From Lentzea atacamensis (GTDB taxonomy: Bacteria > Actinomycetota > Actinomycetes > Mycobacteriales > Pseudonocardiaceae), in the NCBI RefSeq assembly GCF_003269295.1, contig NZ_QLTT01000007.1, positions 186,001 through 250,000 on the forward strand: a DNA stretch of 64,000 nucleotides. The letters run 5' to 3'. Below are positions 32,030 through 41,198 of this stretch, piece after piece. Under the pieces are notes generated by a model. That model ran no database searches. It was not told the DNA's origin and saw nothing but the letters and a program-made list of their open reading frames with translations. The number at the start of each line of letters is the position of its first letter. The first letter of the stretch is position 1. The position numbers and the translations under genes are program-made.

Positions 32030-33280
32030 GTGACCTACACGCCTCGCGAGATCGTCGCAACGGTCGCGCTCGGTCTTCCCGCGGTGCTCGGTGCGGGGGT
32101 CTTCGCCGGATTCGCCCCAGCCGCAGGACTTGCGGGCTGGTGGGTGCTCCCGGCGCTGGCCATCTCCGCGTTCGCCGCGCTGTGCTCGGCTTTCTCGACC
32201 GCTGACCAGTCGCACGCCTACCCGGACGTCGGCGGCGGTTACGGATACGTGCGCGCGCAGCTCGGCGTGTGGCCCGCGCGGTTGACGGCGAGCGCCCACC
32301 TGCTCGGCCGGTGCGCCATGGCGGCGGCGGTGGCGTTGATGTTCGGCGCGTACGTGGTGCCGGACCAGCCGTTGATCGGTGCACTCGCCCTCGTCGCGGG
32401 CACGGCGTTGCTCGGCGCGGTGGGCTTCCGCTTCACCGTCGGGGTCAGCGTGCTCGTGTCGCTGGTCGTCCTCGGTGTGCTCGCGCTCGTCGTCGCGTCG
32501 AGCTTCTCGATCGCACCGGTGCCGTCGGCGGGTGAAACGGGCACCGCCAACGAGCTCGTCGGTGTTGCGGGACTGATGTTCATGGCGTTCGCGGGATTCG
32601 AACGCATCACCGCGCCCCATCGCGGTGAGCGGCCGCACTCGGCGTCGGTGCTGAAGATCGCGATTCCAGTCCTGATCGGACTGTCCTTCGTGGTCTATCT
32701 GGTCGTGGGCGCCGGTGTGCTCCGCCAACTCGGCAGCGCGCGCCTCGCGTTGTCGCCCGCACCGCTGCGAGACGCGCTCGTCGCAGCAGACGCGTCGGCG
32801 TTGGTGCCGCTCGTGCAGATCGCCGCGGCGGTGGCCGGCGTGGCCGCACTGCACTTCGTGCTGTTGTCGGCACACCGCACGCTCACCGGACTCGTCGAGG
32901 ACGGCGACCTGCCGACGCGCCTCAAGCCGGGAGTGCTCACTTTCGCGGTGGTCGTCGGTTCCGCTCTCGCGATCACCCTCATGCCGATCGCGATCGCACT
33001 GGGCGTGGCCGCATGCTCGACGTTGTTCTACTACGCCTTCACGAACGCGTCGGCGCGCGTGTTGCTGCAGAACGACCGCACGTGGCCGATGCGCACGGCG
33101 TGCCTCGGACTCGGACTCTCGGTGCTGCTCGCGATGAGCACCCCGGTGCCCGCGCTGCTCATCTCCGTCGCGGGGCTGGGCGCGGGCACGGGCCTCATCG
33201 GCTTGACAGCGACACTGAGAGAAAAACGAGCAGCGTCACGCCAACACACACCGCAAGCCCGTACACCCGGCCGTTCGTAG
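32030..33280 (+). CDS. APC-family amino acid permease
   Basis: The 416-residue membrane protein has about 12 helices. The N-terminal GLPAVLGAGVFAGFAPAAG is typical of the APC substrate-binding break, and FMAFAGFERITAP corresponds to the helix-6 region. It probably imports or exchanges an amino acid or amine. The GTG at 32030 is the likely start but has no clear ribosome site; an upstream in-frame ATG at 31946 is less likely. It overlaps the convergent small membrane protein gene by 86 nt. Confidence 0.85.
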   Translation: MTYTPREIVATVALGLPAVLGAGVFAGFAPAAGLAGWWVLPALAISAFAALCSAFSTADQSHAYPDVGGGYGYVRAQLGVWPARLTASAHLLGRCAMAAAVALMFGAYVVPDQPLIGALALVAGTALLGAVGFRFTVGVSVLVSLVVLGVLALVVASSFSIAPVPSAGETGTANELVGVAGLMFMAFAGFERITAPHRGERPHSASVLKIAIPVLIGLSFVVYLVVGAGVLRQLGSARLALSPAPLRDALVAADASALVPLVQIAAAVAGVAALHFVLLSAHRTLTGLVEDGDLPTRLKPGVLTFAVVVGSALAITLMPIAIALGVAACSTLFYYAFTNASARVLLQNDRTWPMRTACLGLGLSVLLAMSTPVPALLISVAGLGAGTGLIGLTATLREKRAASRQHTPQARTPGRS

Positions 33281-33473
33281 CCGGTTTGTCCTTGCTGATG
33301 CTGTAGTAGCCGACGAGGAAGAAGACGGCGAGGAACACCGCGCCGATCACTCCTCCGACACCACCGAGCACCCAGCCGTCGAACAGCGTGACACCGGTGC
33401 CCAGCACGAGCAGCGCGGCCTGCAGCACGGTGCGGGCGTCAGCGCCCGCTGAAGATCGTTCCCCCTCGGTCAT
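33195..33473 (-). CDS. Small membrane protein of unknown function
   Basis: The 92-residue protein has an N-terminal cytoplasmic stretch (MTEGERSSAGAD) and three hydrophobic helices, including GVGGVIGAVFLAVFFLVGYY and LAVCVGVTLLVFLSV. No family is recognised. ATG at 33473 is chosen because the upstream extension reads into the ilvE promoter region. Confidence 0.65.
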   Translation of the reverse strand: MTEGERSSAGADARTVLQAALLVLGTGVTLFDGWVLGGVGGVIGAVFLAVFFLVGYYSISKDKPATNGRVYGLAVCVGVTLLVFLSVSLSSR

Positions 33474-33565
33474 GGACGGGGACTCTAGCGAGTGCCAGTT
33501 AGTAGGACGTCCGAGTTTTGAGAAGACGATTTTCCGTATCCCCACCAGCGGGTTACCGTGCTCAC

Positions 33566-34654
33566 ATGACGAGCGAGTTGCCTTTCACCCGGACTCCCCA
33601 CCCGCACCCGGCGACCCCGGAGCGCGTAGCGGAGGTACTTGCCAAGCCGGGCTTCGGGCAGCACTTCACCGACCACATGGTGACGATCCGCTGGAACCGC
33701 GAGAAGGGCTGGCACGACGCTGAAGTCGGCCCCTACAGCTCCCTCTCACTCGACCCCGCGGCAATGGTGCTGCACTACGGCCAAGCGATCTTCGAAGGGC
33801 TCAAGGCCTACCGCCAGCCCGACGGTTCGATCGCGTCCTTCCGCCCTGAGGCCAACGCCGAGCGCTTCCGCGCCTCGGCCCGCCGCATGGCGATGCCCGA
33901 ACTTCCCGACGAGCTCTTCCTCGAGTCGGTGCGCCAGCTCCTCGCGGTCGACAGCCGCTGGGTGCCCACGGCCGAGGAGGAGTCGCTCTACCTGCGGCCG
34001 TTCATGTTCTCCACGGAAGCCGGCCTCGGCGTGCGACCCGCGTCCGAGTACATCTACGTGTTGATCGCCTCGCCCGCCGGCTCCTACTTCTCGGGCGGGA
34101 TCCGCCCGGTGAGCGTGTGGCTCTCGACCGAGTACGTCCGCGCGGCTCCCGGTGGCACCGGCGCCGCCAAGTTCGCCGGCAACTACGCCGCGTCCCTCGT
34201 GGCGCAGGCGCAGGCCGCCGAGAAGGGCTGCGACCAGGTCGTCTGGCTCGACGCGGTGGAACGCCGCTGGGTCGAGGAGATGGGCGGCATGAACCTGTTC
34301 TTCGTCTTCGGAGACAAGGTCGTCACCCCCGAGCTGACCGGCACGCTGTTGCCCGGCATCACCCGCAGCTCGCTGCTCCAGCTGGCCTCCGACCTCGGAC
34401 TGTCCGTCGAGGAGCGTCGCATCTCCACGGACGAGTGGGAGAAGGCCAACGCCTCCGGTGAGCTCACCGAGGTCTTCGCCTGTGGCACGGCCGCGGTCAT
34501 CACGCCGGTCGGCCACGTCAAGCACGCGGGCGGCGAGTTCACCATCGGCGACGGTGGCTCCGGCTCGGTGACGATGAAGCTGCGCGAGCGCCTGACCGGC
34601 CTCCAGCACGGCCACGTCGCCGACACCCACGGCTGGATGACGACCCTGGGTTAG
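33566..34654 (+). CDS. ilvE: Branched-chain amino acid aminotransferase
   Basis: The 362-residue class IV PLP enzyme has LHYGQAIFEGLKAYR near the start, KFAGNYAASL with the PLP-binding Lys, EEMGGMNLFFVF and FACGTAAVITPVG. It performs the last step of Leu, Ile and Val synthesis and the first of their breakdown, so it can also feed branched acyl-CoA starters. ATG at 33566 is used. It converges on cobS with a 4-nt overlap. Confidence 0.96.
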   Translation: MTSELPFTRTPHPHPATPERVAEVLAKPGFGQHFTDHMVTIRWNREKGWHDAEVGPYSSLSLDPAAMVLHYGQAIFEGLKAYRQPDGSIASFRPEANAERFRASARRMAMPELPDELFLESVRQLLAVDSRWVPTAEEESLYLRPFMFSTEAGLGVRPASEYIYVLIASPAGSYFSGGIRPVSVWLSTEYVRAAPGGTGAAKFAGNYAASLVAQAQAAEKGCDQVVWLDAVERRWVEEMGGMNLFFVFGDKVVTPELTGTLLPGITRSSLLQLASDLGLSVEERRISTDEWEKANASGELTEVFACGTAAVITPVGHVKHAGGEFTIGDGGSGSVTMKLRERLTGLQHGHVADTHGWMTTLG

Positions 34655-35352
34655 GCGATCACCAGCACGGCCAGAAGCGCGATTTCGGCGGCAGCACCGA
34701 GCACATCACCGGTGATGCCGCCGAAGCGCTTTCCGGTGTGCTTCACGAGCAACCACACCAGCGAGGCCGCGACGGCGACGGCGACGACCGCTCGCCACCC
34801 GAGCGGAACCGCCACGGCGGCAAGCAGTACCCACGTGCCGATGACCAGCATTGGATGCTGGGTACCGGCGACAAGCGCGCCGAGCCCTTCGGGGCGTGCG
34901 GCGGGCACGCCCCGCATGCAGCAGATTCCGAACGCGGCCCGGCTCGCCGCGAACGCGAGCACGACGACGCCCCAGTCAGCGTGGGGGAGTGCGGCAGCCT
35001 GCGCCCCCAGCACGACGATCAGCGTGACGACCCCGAACGGTCCCGCGCCGCCGTCCTTCATGACCTGAAGCGCGCGCTCCGGCGGTCCGTAGCAACCAAG
35101 ACCATCTGCGGTGTCCGCGAGCCCGTCGAGGTGCATACCGCGCGTTGCCAGGGCGACGACGCCGACGACCAGAAACCCTGCTACCAGCGGCGATATATCG
35201 GATATCGCCAGCAGCTGGAGCACGCCGACGACGAACGCGCCGAGCAGCACGCCGACGAGCGGCGTGCAGGCGATCGCCCGCCTTGCCGCTTTGACGTCGA
35301 CGTCGTCGACCCGCAACGGCAAGACGGTCAGCCAGGACAGCGCTAGTTTCAT
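34651..35352 (-). CDS. cobS: Adenosylcobinamide-GDP ribazoletransferase
   Basis: This 233-residue membrane enzyme has the CobS motif RGMHLDGLADTADGLGCYG and several helices. It joins the activated corrinoid to alpha-ribazole to finish cobalamin. Its start overlaps the cobT stop by 4 nt. A palindromic repeat (35189-35209) lies in frame and encodes AISDIS in a loop between helices 2 and 3, which suggests an insertion the protein tolerates. Confidence 0.95.
   Translation of the reverse strand: MKLALSWLTVLPLRVDDVDVKAARRAIACTPLVGVLLGAFVVGVLQLLAISDISPLVAGFLVVGVVALATRGMHLDGLADTADGLGCYGPPERALQVMKDGGAGPFGVVTLIVVLGAQAAALPHADWGVVVLAFAASRAAFGICCMRGVPAARPEGLGALVAGTQHPMLVIGTWVLLAAVAVPLGWRAVVAVAVAASLVWLLVKHTGKRFGGITGDVLGAAAEIALLAVLVIA
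35189..35209. repeat. AT-rich palindrome inside cobS
   Basis: Perfect 8-bp arms, GGCGATAT / ATATCGCC (35189-35196 and 35202-35209), lie in frame within cobS. Confidence 0.8.
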
Positions 35353-36392
35353 TCCTTGTTCGTGACGCCGGCGCTCTCGAACGTCGCCATCTCCGCGAGC
35401 ACCTTCACCGCCGAGATCAGCAACGGCAGCGCCGCCACCGCACCGGACCCCTCGCCGAGCCGCATCTCGAACTCCAGCAGCGGCTTCAGGTTCAGGTGCC
35501 CGAGCGCGATCGCGTGGGCGGGCTCAGCCGACTGGTGCCCGGCCACCCACCACTCGCGCGCACCCGGCGCCAGCTCCTCGGCGACGACAGCGGCCGCACC
35601 GACGACGACGCCGTCGAGCACCACGGGGGTCCGTCGCACCGCGGCCTGCGCCAGGAACCCGGCCATCGCGGCCAGGTCGGCGCCACCGGCGGTGGCCAGC
35701 AAGGCGATCGGATCGCTGATCACCAGACGGGCGCGGCGCAGCGCGTCCCGGATCGCCGCCGTCTTGCGCATCCACGCCTGGTCGTCGATGCCCGTGCCGC
35801 GGCCGACGACCGCGACCGGCTCCGACCCTGTCAGCGACGCGATCAGCACGGCGGCGGGTGTCGTGTTGCCGATGCCCATGTCACCGGCGATGAGCACGTC
35901 GGCGCCCGCGTCGACCTCCTCGTCGGCGACGGCGCGCCCGGCCGCGATCGCCAGCTCGCACTGCTCACGGGTCAGCGCGTCCTCGCGGTCGATCGACCCG
36001 GACGAGCGCCGCACCTTGTGCGAGCTGACCGCCGCCGGGGTGTCGGAATCGACGGCCATGTCGACCACGCGCACCGTGGCGCCCGCGACCTGGGCGAGCA
36101 CGTTCACCGCGGCGCCGCCCGTGAGGAAGTTCGCGACCATCTGGCCGGTCACCTCGCTCGGGTACGCCGACACGCCCTGCGCGGTGATGCCGTGGTCGCC
36201 CGCGAAGACGACGACGCGCGGCCGCACGAACGGCTTCGGCGGCACTACTCCCTGGCACGCCGCGATCCAGTTGCCCAGCTCCTCGAGCCGGCCGAGCGAG
36301 CCGACCGGCTTGGTCAGCACCGCGTGCCGGGCCTCGGCCTCGCGCAGAACTGTCTCGTCCGGCGGTTCAACCGGCGGGAACTCGGTGCTCAC
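35349..36392 (-). CDS. cobT: Nicotinate-nucleotide-dimethylbenzimidazole phosphoribosyltransferase
   Basis: The 347-residue protein carries VVFAGDHGITAQGVS, GDMGIGNTTPAA, GRGTGIDD and the catalytic Glu region MRLGEGSGA. It makes alpha-ribazole phosphate, the lower ligand of cobalamin. It lies between cobU and cobS on the same strand, 29 nt after cobU, giving a cobU-cobT-cobS operon. Confidence 0.96.
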   Translation of the reverse strand: MSTEFPPVEPPDETVLREAEARHAVLTKPVGSLGRLEELGNWIAACQGVVPPKPFVRPRVVVFAGDHGITAQGVSAYPSEVTGQMVANFLTGGAAVNVLAQVAGATVRVVDMAVDSDTPAAVSSHKVRRSSGSIDREDALTREQCELAIAAGRAVADEEVDAGADVLIAGDMGIGNTTPAAVLIASLTGSEPVAVVGRGTGIDDQAWMRKTAAIRDALRRARLVISDPIALLATAGGADLAAMAGFLAQAAVRRTPVVLDGVVVGAAAVVAEELAPGAREWWVAGHQSAEPAHAIALGHLNLKPLLEFEMRLGEGSGAVAALPLLISAVKVLAEMATFESAGVTNKE

Positions 36393-36421
36393 CTGGTCGC
36401 TCCTTCATCCCTGTTGTCAGG

Positions 36422-36961
36422 TCAACGCAATCTCAACGGAATGCCCGCGACGAGCAGCACGACCTCGTCGCACACCTCGGCCACGCGCGAGTTGAGCGCA
36501 CCGAGGTGATCGCGGAAGAGTCTGCCTGAGCGTGTCGACGGGACGACGCCGAGGCCGACCTCAGCCGTCACCAGCACGAGCCGCGTCCGGCACCTGGCTG
36601 CTGAACGCACCAGTTCGTCCACGTTGCGTTCGACGAAATCGGCGCCGTGCCCTTCCCACGCGTCGGCGTCGTCCAGAACGCCGACCAGCCACGTCGACAG
36701 GTCGTCGACCAGGATCGGGGGGTCTTCGTACTGCGTCGCGGTGAGCAGTGCGGGCAGATCGGCGGGCGCGGGCGCCTCGACCGTGTGCCACGTGGACGGT
36801 CGACGGGCGACGTGCAACGCGATGCGCGCGTCCCAGTCCGGGTCACCGGGGTATCTGCGCGCGGTTGCGACGTAAGTCACCGCCGCGTCGGTGAGCAGGC
36901 CTTCCGCGTGCGCTGACTTGCCTGAACGCGCTCCGCCGAGCACGAGCGTCCGAGATGACAA
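36422..36961 (-). CDS. cobU: Adenosylcobinamide kinase/guanylyltransferase
   Basis: The 179-residue P-loop protein (GGARSGKS at 9-16) has VTYVATA and LVDDLSTWL, as in CobU/CobP. It phosphorylates adenosylcobinamide and transfers GMP. The start is a TTG at 36961, supported by GAAGG nine bases upstream and by family N-termini just before the P-loop. It is the first gene of the cobalamin assembly operon. Confidence 0.93.
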   Translation of the reverse strand: MSSRTLVLGGARSGKSAHAEGLLTDAAVTYVATARRYPGDPDWDARIALHVARRPSTWHTVEAPAPADLPALLTATQYEDPPILVDDLSTWLVGVLDDADAWEGHGADFVERNVDELVRSAARCRTRLVLVTAEVGLGVVPSTRSGRLFRDHLGALNSRVAEVCDEVVLLVAGIPLRLR

Positions 36962-36978
36962 GAGTTAGCCTTCGTCTC

Positions 36979-37179
36979 ATGGAGTTCCGCTGGCGCTACC
37001 AGGATGCACAAGGCCGCGACGTCGCGGGCCCCGATGTGGCGTTCGCCGACCAGACGGAGGCGGAGGAGTGGTTCAGCGCCGGGTGGCGTGACCTGCTCGA
37101 CGCCGGGGTCGAGCAGGTCACGCTGCTGCGCTCGGAATCCGAGGTGTACGGCCCGATGAGCCTCCACCCGGCCCAGTAG
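36979..37179 (+). CDS. Small conserved protein of unknown function
   Basis: This 66-residue acidic protein begins MEFRWRYQDAQG and contains FADQTEAEEWFSAGWRDLL and VTLLRSESEVYGPM. Similar short proteins occur in actinomycetes beside cobU, to my recollection. No motif suggests a function. An earlier ATG at 36955 would overlap cobU further. Confidence 0.7.
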   Translation: MEFRWRYQDAQGRDVAGPDVAFADQTEAEEWFSAGWRDLLDAGVEQVTLLRSESEVYGPMSLHPAQ

Positions 37180-37181
37180 CT

Positions 37182-38168
37182 CTAGCCCTGAGCGGTGAGC
37201 CTCGGGTCGTCGGTGATGACGCCTTCGAGGACGCTGTCGATCCGCTTGAGCACGTCGTCGTCCAGCGTGATGTCGATGGCCTTGACGTTCTCGTAGACCT
37301 GCTCCGGACGCGACGCGCCGATGATCGCGGACGCGACGTTCGGGTTCCGCAGCACCCACGCCACCGCGAGCTGCGCCATGGTGACGCCGGCTTCCTCGGC
37401 GATCGGCCTGAGCTGCTGCACGGCGTTCAGCACGTCGTCGCGCATCCAGCGGGAGATCATCTGCGAACCACGCGCGTCGGCCAGCCGCGAGCCCTCCGGC
37501 ACCTCGGCGCCCGGCAGGTACTTGCCGGTCAGGATGCCCTGTGCGACGGGGGAGAAGACGATCTGGCTGAGGCCCTCGCGCTCGCACGTCGGGATGACCT
37601 GCGGCTCGATGACGCGCCACAGCATCGAGTACTGCGGCTGGTGCGACACGAACGGCACCTGCAGCTCACGGGCCAGCGCGGCACCGCGGGTGATCTGCTC
37701 GGCGGTCCACTCGGAGACACCGACGTAGAGGACCTTGCCCTGGCGGACGAGGTCGGCGAACGCCAGCATCGTCTCCTCGAGCGGCACGGTGTAGTCGAAC
37801 CGGTGGGCCTGGTACAGGTCGACGTAGTCGGTCTGCAGGCGCTTCAGCGACGCGTTGGCCGACTCCATGATGTGCTTGCGGCCGAGCCCGCGGTCGTTGG
37901 GGCCACCGGGACCGGTCGGCCAGTAGACCTTGGTCAGGATCTCCAGCGACTCGCGCCGCTCGCCCTTGAGCGCCCGGCCGAGCACCGACTCCGCGGCCGT
38001 GTTGGCGTAGACGTCCGCGGTGTCGAAGGTCGTGATGCCCGACTCGAGTGCCGCCTTCACGCAGGCGTGGGCCTGCTCTTCCTCGACCTGGGAACCGTGG
38101 GTGAGCCAGTTCCCGTACGAGATCTCACTGATGCTCAGGCCGCTGCGGCCGAGTCGACGGAACTTCAT
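37182..38168 (-). CDS. Aldo/keto reductase
   Basis: The 328-residue TIM-barrel oxidoreductase is of the potassium-channel beta-subunit-like group. FDTADVYAN carries the catalytic Asp and Tyr, LTKVYWP the Lys and LYQAHRFDY the His. The C-terminal IIGASRPEQVYEN binds NADPH. It reduces aldehydes or ketones; the substrate is unknown. It is not visibly linked to its neighbours. Confidence 0.93.
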   Translation of the reverse strand: MKFRRLGRSGLSISEISYGNWLTHGSQVEEEQAHACVKAALESGITTFDTADVYANTAAESVLGRALKGERRESLEILTKVYWPTGPGGPNDRGLGRKHIMESANASLKRLQTDYVDLYQAHRFDYTVPLEETMLAFADLVRQGKVLYVGVSEWTAEQITRGAALARELQVPFVSHQPQYSMLWRVIEPQVIPTCEREGLSQIVFSPVAQGILTGKYLPGAEVPEGSRLADARGSQMISRWMRDDVLNAVQQLRPIAEEAGVTMAQLAVAWVLRNPNVASAIIGASRPEQVYENVKAIDITLDDDVLKRIDSVLEGVITDDPRLTAQG

Positions 38169-38201
38169 ACATCGGAGCTTAAACCGAAATCGTTCGTGCT
38201 G

Positions 38202-38834
38202 CTAATGAAATTCCGGTGCTCGCCAGACCAGTGAGTACCGCCAGAACACGTGCCTGCGGATGCGCGCGCCCGGCGTGATCTCCGCAGCCGCCGCACGGAT
38301 CTCCTGCAACGTCGGAGCTGTCATCACCACTGGCATCTCCGTGTCGTGCGGTTTGCCACCGGTGCCGTTGACGGCCTTCGCCAATCCGACGATCGCGTTC
38401 GCGGGCAACGTCACGAGCTCCATGGCCCAGTCTGCCGGTGTCGCCGTCATGTACAGCCCGATGACGACCAGCAGCCCGCCCGGCTTCGTCAGCTCGGAGA
38501 GCCTGGTGAGGCCTTCGCGCAACGGGAGGTGGTGCAGGCTCGCCTCGGCCGTGACGACGTCGTAGCGCCCGAGGTCGTGGGTGAGCACGTCACCGTGGAT
38601 CCACCGGACGCGTTCGCTCGTCGCGCTCGCCCGCTCGATCATGCGCGCGCTGGCGTCGATCGCGGTGACCTCGTCTGCTCTCAGCGACCGCGCCAGGTCG
38701 CCCAGCCCGCAGCCCACGTCGAGCGCCGAACCGGCCCGAGACGGCAACTGCCGGAGCAGCCAGCGGCGATACCACGCGTTGTGGTCCCACCGCAGCCGCT
38801 CCGGCAGCTGAAGCTTGCGCTGCTTCTCGCGCAC
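38202..38834 (-). CDS. Class I SAM-dependent methyltransferase
   Basis: The 210-residue protein has motif I LDVGCGLGDLA, acidic residue in VTAIDAS, and a downstream YDVVTAEASLHHLPL. It resembles UbiE-type methyltransferases. The GTG start directly follows the stop of the DUF3043 gene (TAG then GTG), so translation is coupled. The substrate is unknown. Confidence 0.85.
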   Translation of the reverse strand: MREKQRKLQLPERLRWDHNAWYRRWLLRQLPSRAGSALDVGCGLGDLARSLRADEVTAIDASARMIERASATSERVRWIHGDVLTHDLGRYDVVTAEASLHHLPLREGLTRLSELTKPGGLLVVIGLYMTATPADWAMELVTLPANAIVGLAKAVNGTGGKPHDTEMPVVMTAPTLQEIRAAAAEITPGARIRRHVFWRYSLVWRAPEFH

Positions 38835-39470
38835 CTACTTGATGGACTCGCCCGGCTTCACCCGCGGCTTCGGGACGCGCAGGCGACGCAGCTGGCTCGC
38901 GCGGATGAACGAGTACCAGCCGATGGAGATGCCCTTGATCGGCTCGTTCGGGAACTTCGCCCGCACCCGCCGCGTGACGAGCCGGCCGAGGACGAGACCC
39001 TCGATGATCATCGCGATCAGCATGAACGTCGTGGCGAGCGTCGCGTACCGCTGCACGGCGAGCGACGGCGTCAGCAGCGCCACGAACACCAGGATCGCGA
39101 GCGGCATGAACAGGCCCATGAGGTTGCGGCGCGAGTCGACCAGGTCGCGGATGTACGCCTTCACCGGCCCGCGGTCGCGCGGCAACAGGTACTTGTCCTC
39201 GCCCGCCATCATGCGCTGACGACGCTCGGCCGCCGCGGCACGGCGCTCTTCCTTGCTCGCCTTGTTGCCGCGCATGCGCTTGAACGCCTCGCGCTGCGTG
39301 CGGGGAGGCGGCGGAACGGGACCGCTGCGCCGGCCCTGCGCCTCACGCCGCTTCGGCGTCGGCCTGCCCTTGCCCGAGCTGTGCGCCTTGTCGAGCGGCT
39401 CGGCGAGCTGGGCTCCCGACTCGGGAGCCTCGGCGGTGGTGTCGGCGGAGTTGCGGCGCAGGAACCTCAC
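38835..39470 (-). CDS. DUF3043 membrane protein
   Basis: The 211-residue protein has a long charged N-terminus rich in Lys, Arg and Pro (KGRPTPKRREAQGRR), a conserved block REAFKRMRGNKASKEERR, DRGPVKAYIRDLVDSRRN and two membrane helices. This is the DUF3043 family conserved in actinobacteria (Rv2206 in the same position). Function is unknown. GTG at 39470 is inferred from where homology begins. Confidence 0.88.
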   Translation of the reverse strand: MRFLRRNSADTTAEAPESGAQLAEPLDKAHSSGKGRPTPKRREAQGRRSGPVPPPPRTQREAFKRMRGNKASKEERRAAAAERRQRMMAGEDKYLLPRDRGPVKAYIRDLVDSRRNLMGLFMPLAILVFVALLTPSLAVQRYATLATTFMLIAMIIEGLVLGRLVTRRVRAKFPNEPIKGISIGWYSFIRASQLRRLRVPKPRVKPGESIK

Positions 39471-39512
39471 AGCACAAGGGTAGGACAGTGGCTCTTCTGT
39501 ACCTTTCGCGAG

Positions 39513-40556
39513 GTGCGCGTACTCATCGCTCCGGACTGCTTCGGCGGCACCCTGACCGCCCGCGAGGCCGCCGACGCCATCGCCACCGGCTGGCGCGAGG
39601 CCAAACCCGACGACGTCATCGTCGAACGCCCGCTGGCCGACGGAGGCCCCGGATTCGTCGACGTTCTCCATGCCGCACTGGGCGGCGATATCCGATATAT
39701 CAGCGTCACGGGCCCGCTCGGCAAACCCGTCGAAGCACGCTGGCTCACCGTGTCCGCGGCCGGTGTGCGTACCGCGTACATCGAGTCGGCCGAGGCGTGC
39801 GGCCTGCACCTCATCCCGGCTGAGCTCCGCCCGGAGTCCTGCGAGACGGCGACAACGCGAGGCGTCGGCGAGCTCATCGCGGCAGCTGTGGCCGACAACG
39901 ATGTCATCACGGTCGGACTCGGCGGCTCCGGCACCACCGACGGCGGCGCCGGAATGCTGGCCGCGCTGTCCGACGCCGGCATCGACCTGACTGATATATC
40001 GCTCGTCGCCGCGTCCGACGTCGAGAACCCGCTCCTCGGCCCACACGGCGCCGCCCGCACGTTCGGTCCGCAGAAGGGCGCCTCGCCGGAGGCCGTGGAA
40101 CGCCTCGAAGCCAAGCTCGCCGCGATGGACGCCCTCAAACCCGTATCCGATGTACCGGGTGCCGGTGCGGCAGGCGGCCTCGGCGCCGCCCTGCTTTCCC
40201 TCGGCGCGACGGTGAAGTCCGGCGCGGGCCTGGTACGCGAGCTCAGCGGCCTCGACGCCGCACTCGACGACGCCGACGTCGTCATCACCGGCGAAGGCAG
40301 CTTCGACTGGCAGTCGCTCCGCGGCAAGCTCATCACCGCCGTCGCCGGGGGCGCCGCCGAACGCGGTGTTCCGTGCATCGCCATCGCCGGCCAGGTGAGC
40401 GTCGGCCGCCGCGAGATGGGCGCCGCCGGCGTCCAGGAGGCCTACTCGGTGTCCGACCACGTCGGCTCTGTGCAAAAGTCGATTGCGGACGCCCGCAAAA
40501 GTGTCATTGCAACGGCCCAGCACGTGGCCCGGCAGTGGTCGCGTCAGGGGCGTTGA
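39513..40556 (+). CDS. glxK: Glycerate kinase
   Basis: The 347-residue protein has VRVLIAPDCFGGTLTA, PLADGGPGF, VGLGGSGTTDGGAGML and FGPQKGAS, as in type II glycerate kinases. It phosphorylates glycerate. Three AT-rich repeat units (39687-39701, 39992-40000, 40144-40154) and one TTGCAA-type repeat (40471-40513) lie in its coding frame, encoding DIRYIS, TDIS, VSDV and the C-terminal VQKSIADARKSVIA. The gene thus carries an unusual load of repeats without losing its frame. Confidence 0.9.
   Translation: MRVLIAPDCFGGTLTAREAADAIATGWREAKPDDVIVERPLADGGPGFVDVLHAALGGDIRYISVTGPLGKPVEARWLTVSAAGVRTAYIESAEACGLHLIPAELRPESCETATTRGVGELIAAAVADNDVITVGLGGSGTTDGGAGMLAALSDAGIDLTDISLVAASDVENPLLGPHGAARTFGPQKGASPEAVERLEAKLAAMDALKPVSDVPGAGAAGGLGAALLSLGATVKSGAGLVRELSGLDAALDDADVVITGEGSFDWQSLRGKLITAVAGGAAERGVPCIAIAGQVSVGRREMGAAGVQEAYSVSDHVGSVQKSIADARKSVIATAQHVARQWSRQGR
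39687..39701. repeat. AT-rich palindrome inside the glycerate kinase gene
   Basis: GATATCCGATATATC encodes part of GDIRYIS; a shorter unit CTGATATATC is at 39991-40000, encoding TDIS. Confidence 0.8.
40471..40513. repeat. TTGCAA-ended inverted repeat, copy 2, in glycerate kinase gene
   Basis: TGCAAAAGTCGATTGCGG and CCCGCAAAAGTGTCATTGCA are related to the copies at 30108 and 55000, and here code for the C-terminal helix of the kinase. Confidence 0.65.
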
Positions 40557-40583
40557 GAGGGTTTCGAGCGCGGATTCGGGGGC

Positions 40584-40599
40584 AACTGATATATCGGTT
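40584..40599. repeat. AT-rich palindrome AACTGATATATCGGTT
   Basis: This is the exact reverse complement of the unit at 30065-30080, located between the glycerate kinase and ErpA-like genes. Confidence 0.8.
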
Positions 40600-40729
40600 G
40601 GCCCGTCCGGGGGTGGCCCACGTGACGTTCGACAAGGGTGCGCGCTGTGGGACCATGGAAGTGGAACAAAGCGGGAGACGCCCGTGTTGTTGAGGGGCGA
40701 ACCGCCCGCAAGGACCTCTTAGGAGTGCC

Positions 40730-41098
40730 ATGACGACCGCTCAGGATGCCGCTTCGACCTCCGAGGCGCCCACCCACGGCGTGACGCTGACCGATGCCGC
40801 CTCCGTCAAGGCCAAGGCGCTGCTCGACCAGGAGGGCCGCGACGACATGCACCTGCGCATCGCCGTCCAGCCCGGTGGCTGCGCGGGTCTGCGGTACCAG
40901 CTGTTCTTCGACGAGCGCACGCTCGACGGTGACGCGTTCCGCGACTTCAACGGCATGAAGGTCGCCGTTGACCGCATGAGCGCCCCGTACGTCGAAGGCG
41001 CTGTCATCGACTTCGTGGACACGATCGAGAAGCAGGGCTTCACGATCGACAACCCGAACGCCGGCGGGTCGTGCGCCTGCGGCGACTCGTTCCACTAA
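40730..41098 (+). CDS. erpA: HesB/IscA-type iron-sulfur cluster insertion protein (ErpA-like)
   Basis: The 122-residue A-type carrier has the three conserved cysteines, in GGCAG and in the C-terminal GGSCACGDSF. It delivers Fe-S clusters to apoproteins. GGAG precedes the ATG at 40730. The neighbours match Rv2204c in Mycobacterium, beside glycerate kinase and close to the respiratory bcc genes, whose Rieske protein is a plausible client. Confidence 0.94.
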   Translation: MTTAQDAASTSEAPTHGVTLTDAASVKAKALLDQEGRDDMHLRIAVQPGGCAGLRYQLFFDERTLDGDAFRDFNGMKVAVDRMSAPYVEGAVIDFVDTIEKQGFTIDNPNAGGSCACGDSFH

Positions 41099-41109
41099 GG
41101 CGAACAACG

Positions 41110-41151
41110 CGCGAGGCCGCGTTCCCGCACCGACGGGAACGCGGCCTCGCG
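41110..41151 (+). terminator. Strong terminator after erpA
   Basis: A perfect 18-bp GC-rich stem (41110-41127 and 41134-41151) with a 6-nt loop. Confidence 0.85.
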
Positions 41152-41198
41152 TTGTGCTGAACGGAAGTTTCCGGCAGGAATCCGACCGGCTCTGGACG

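Noticed and set aside
37182..38168. Aldo/keto reductase as a polyketide tailoring enzyme
   Set aside because: It lies 14 kb away inside conserved housekeeping genes.
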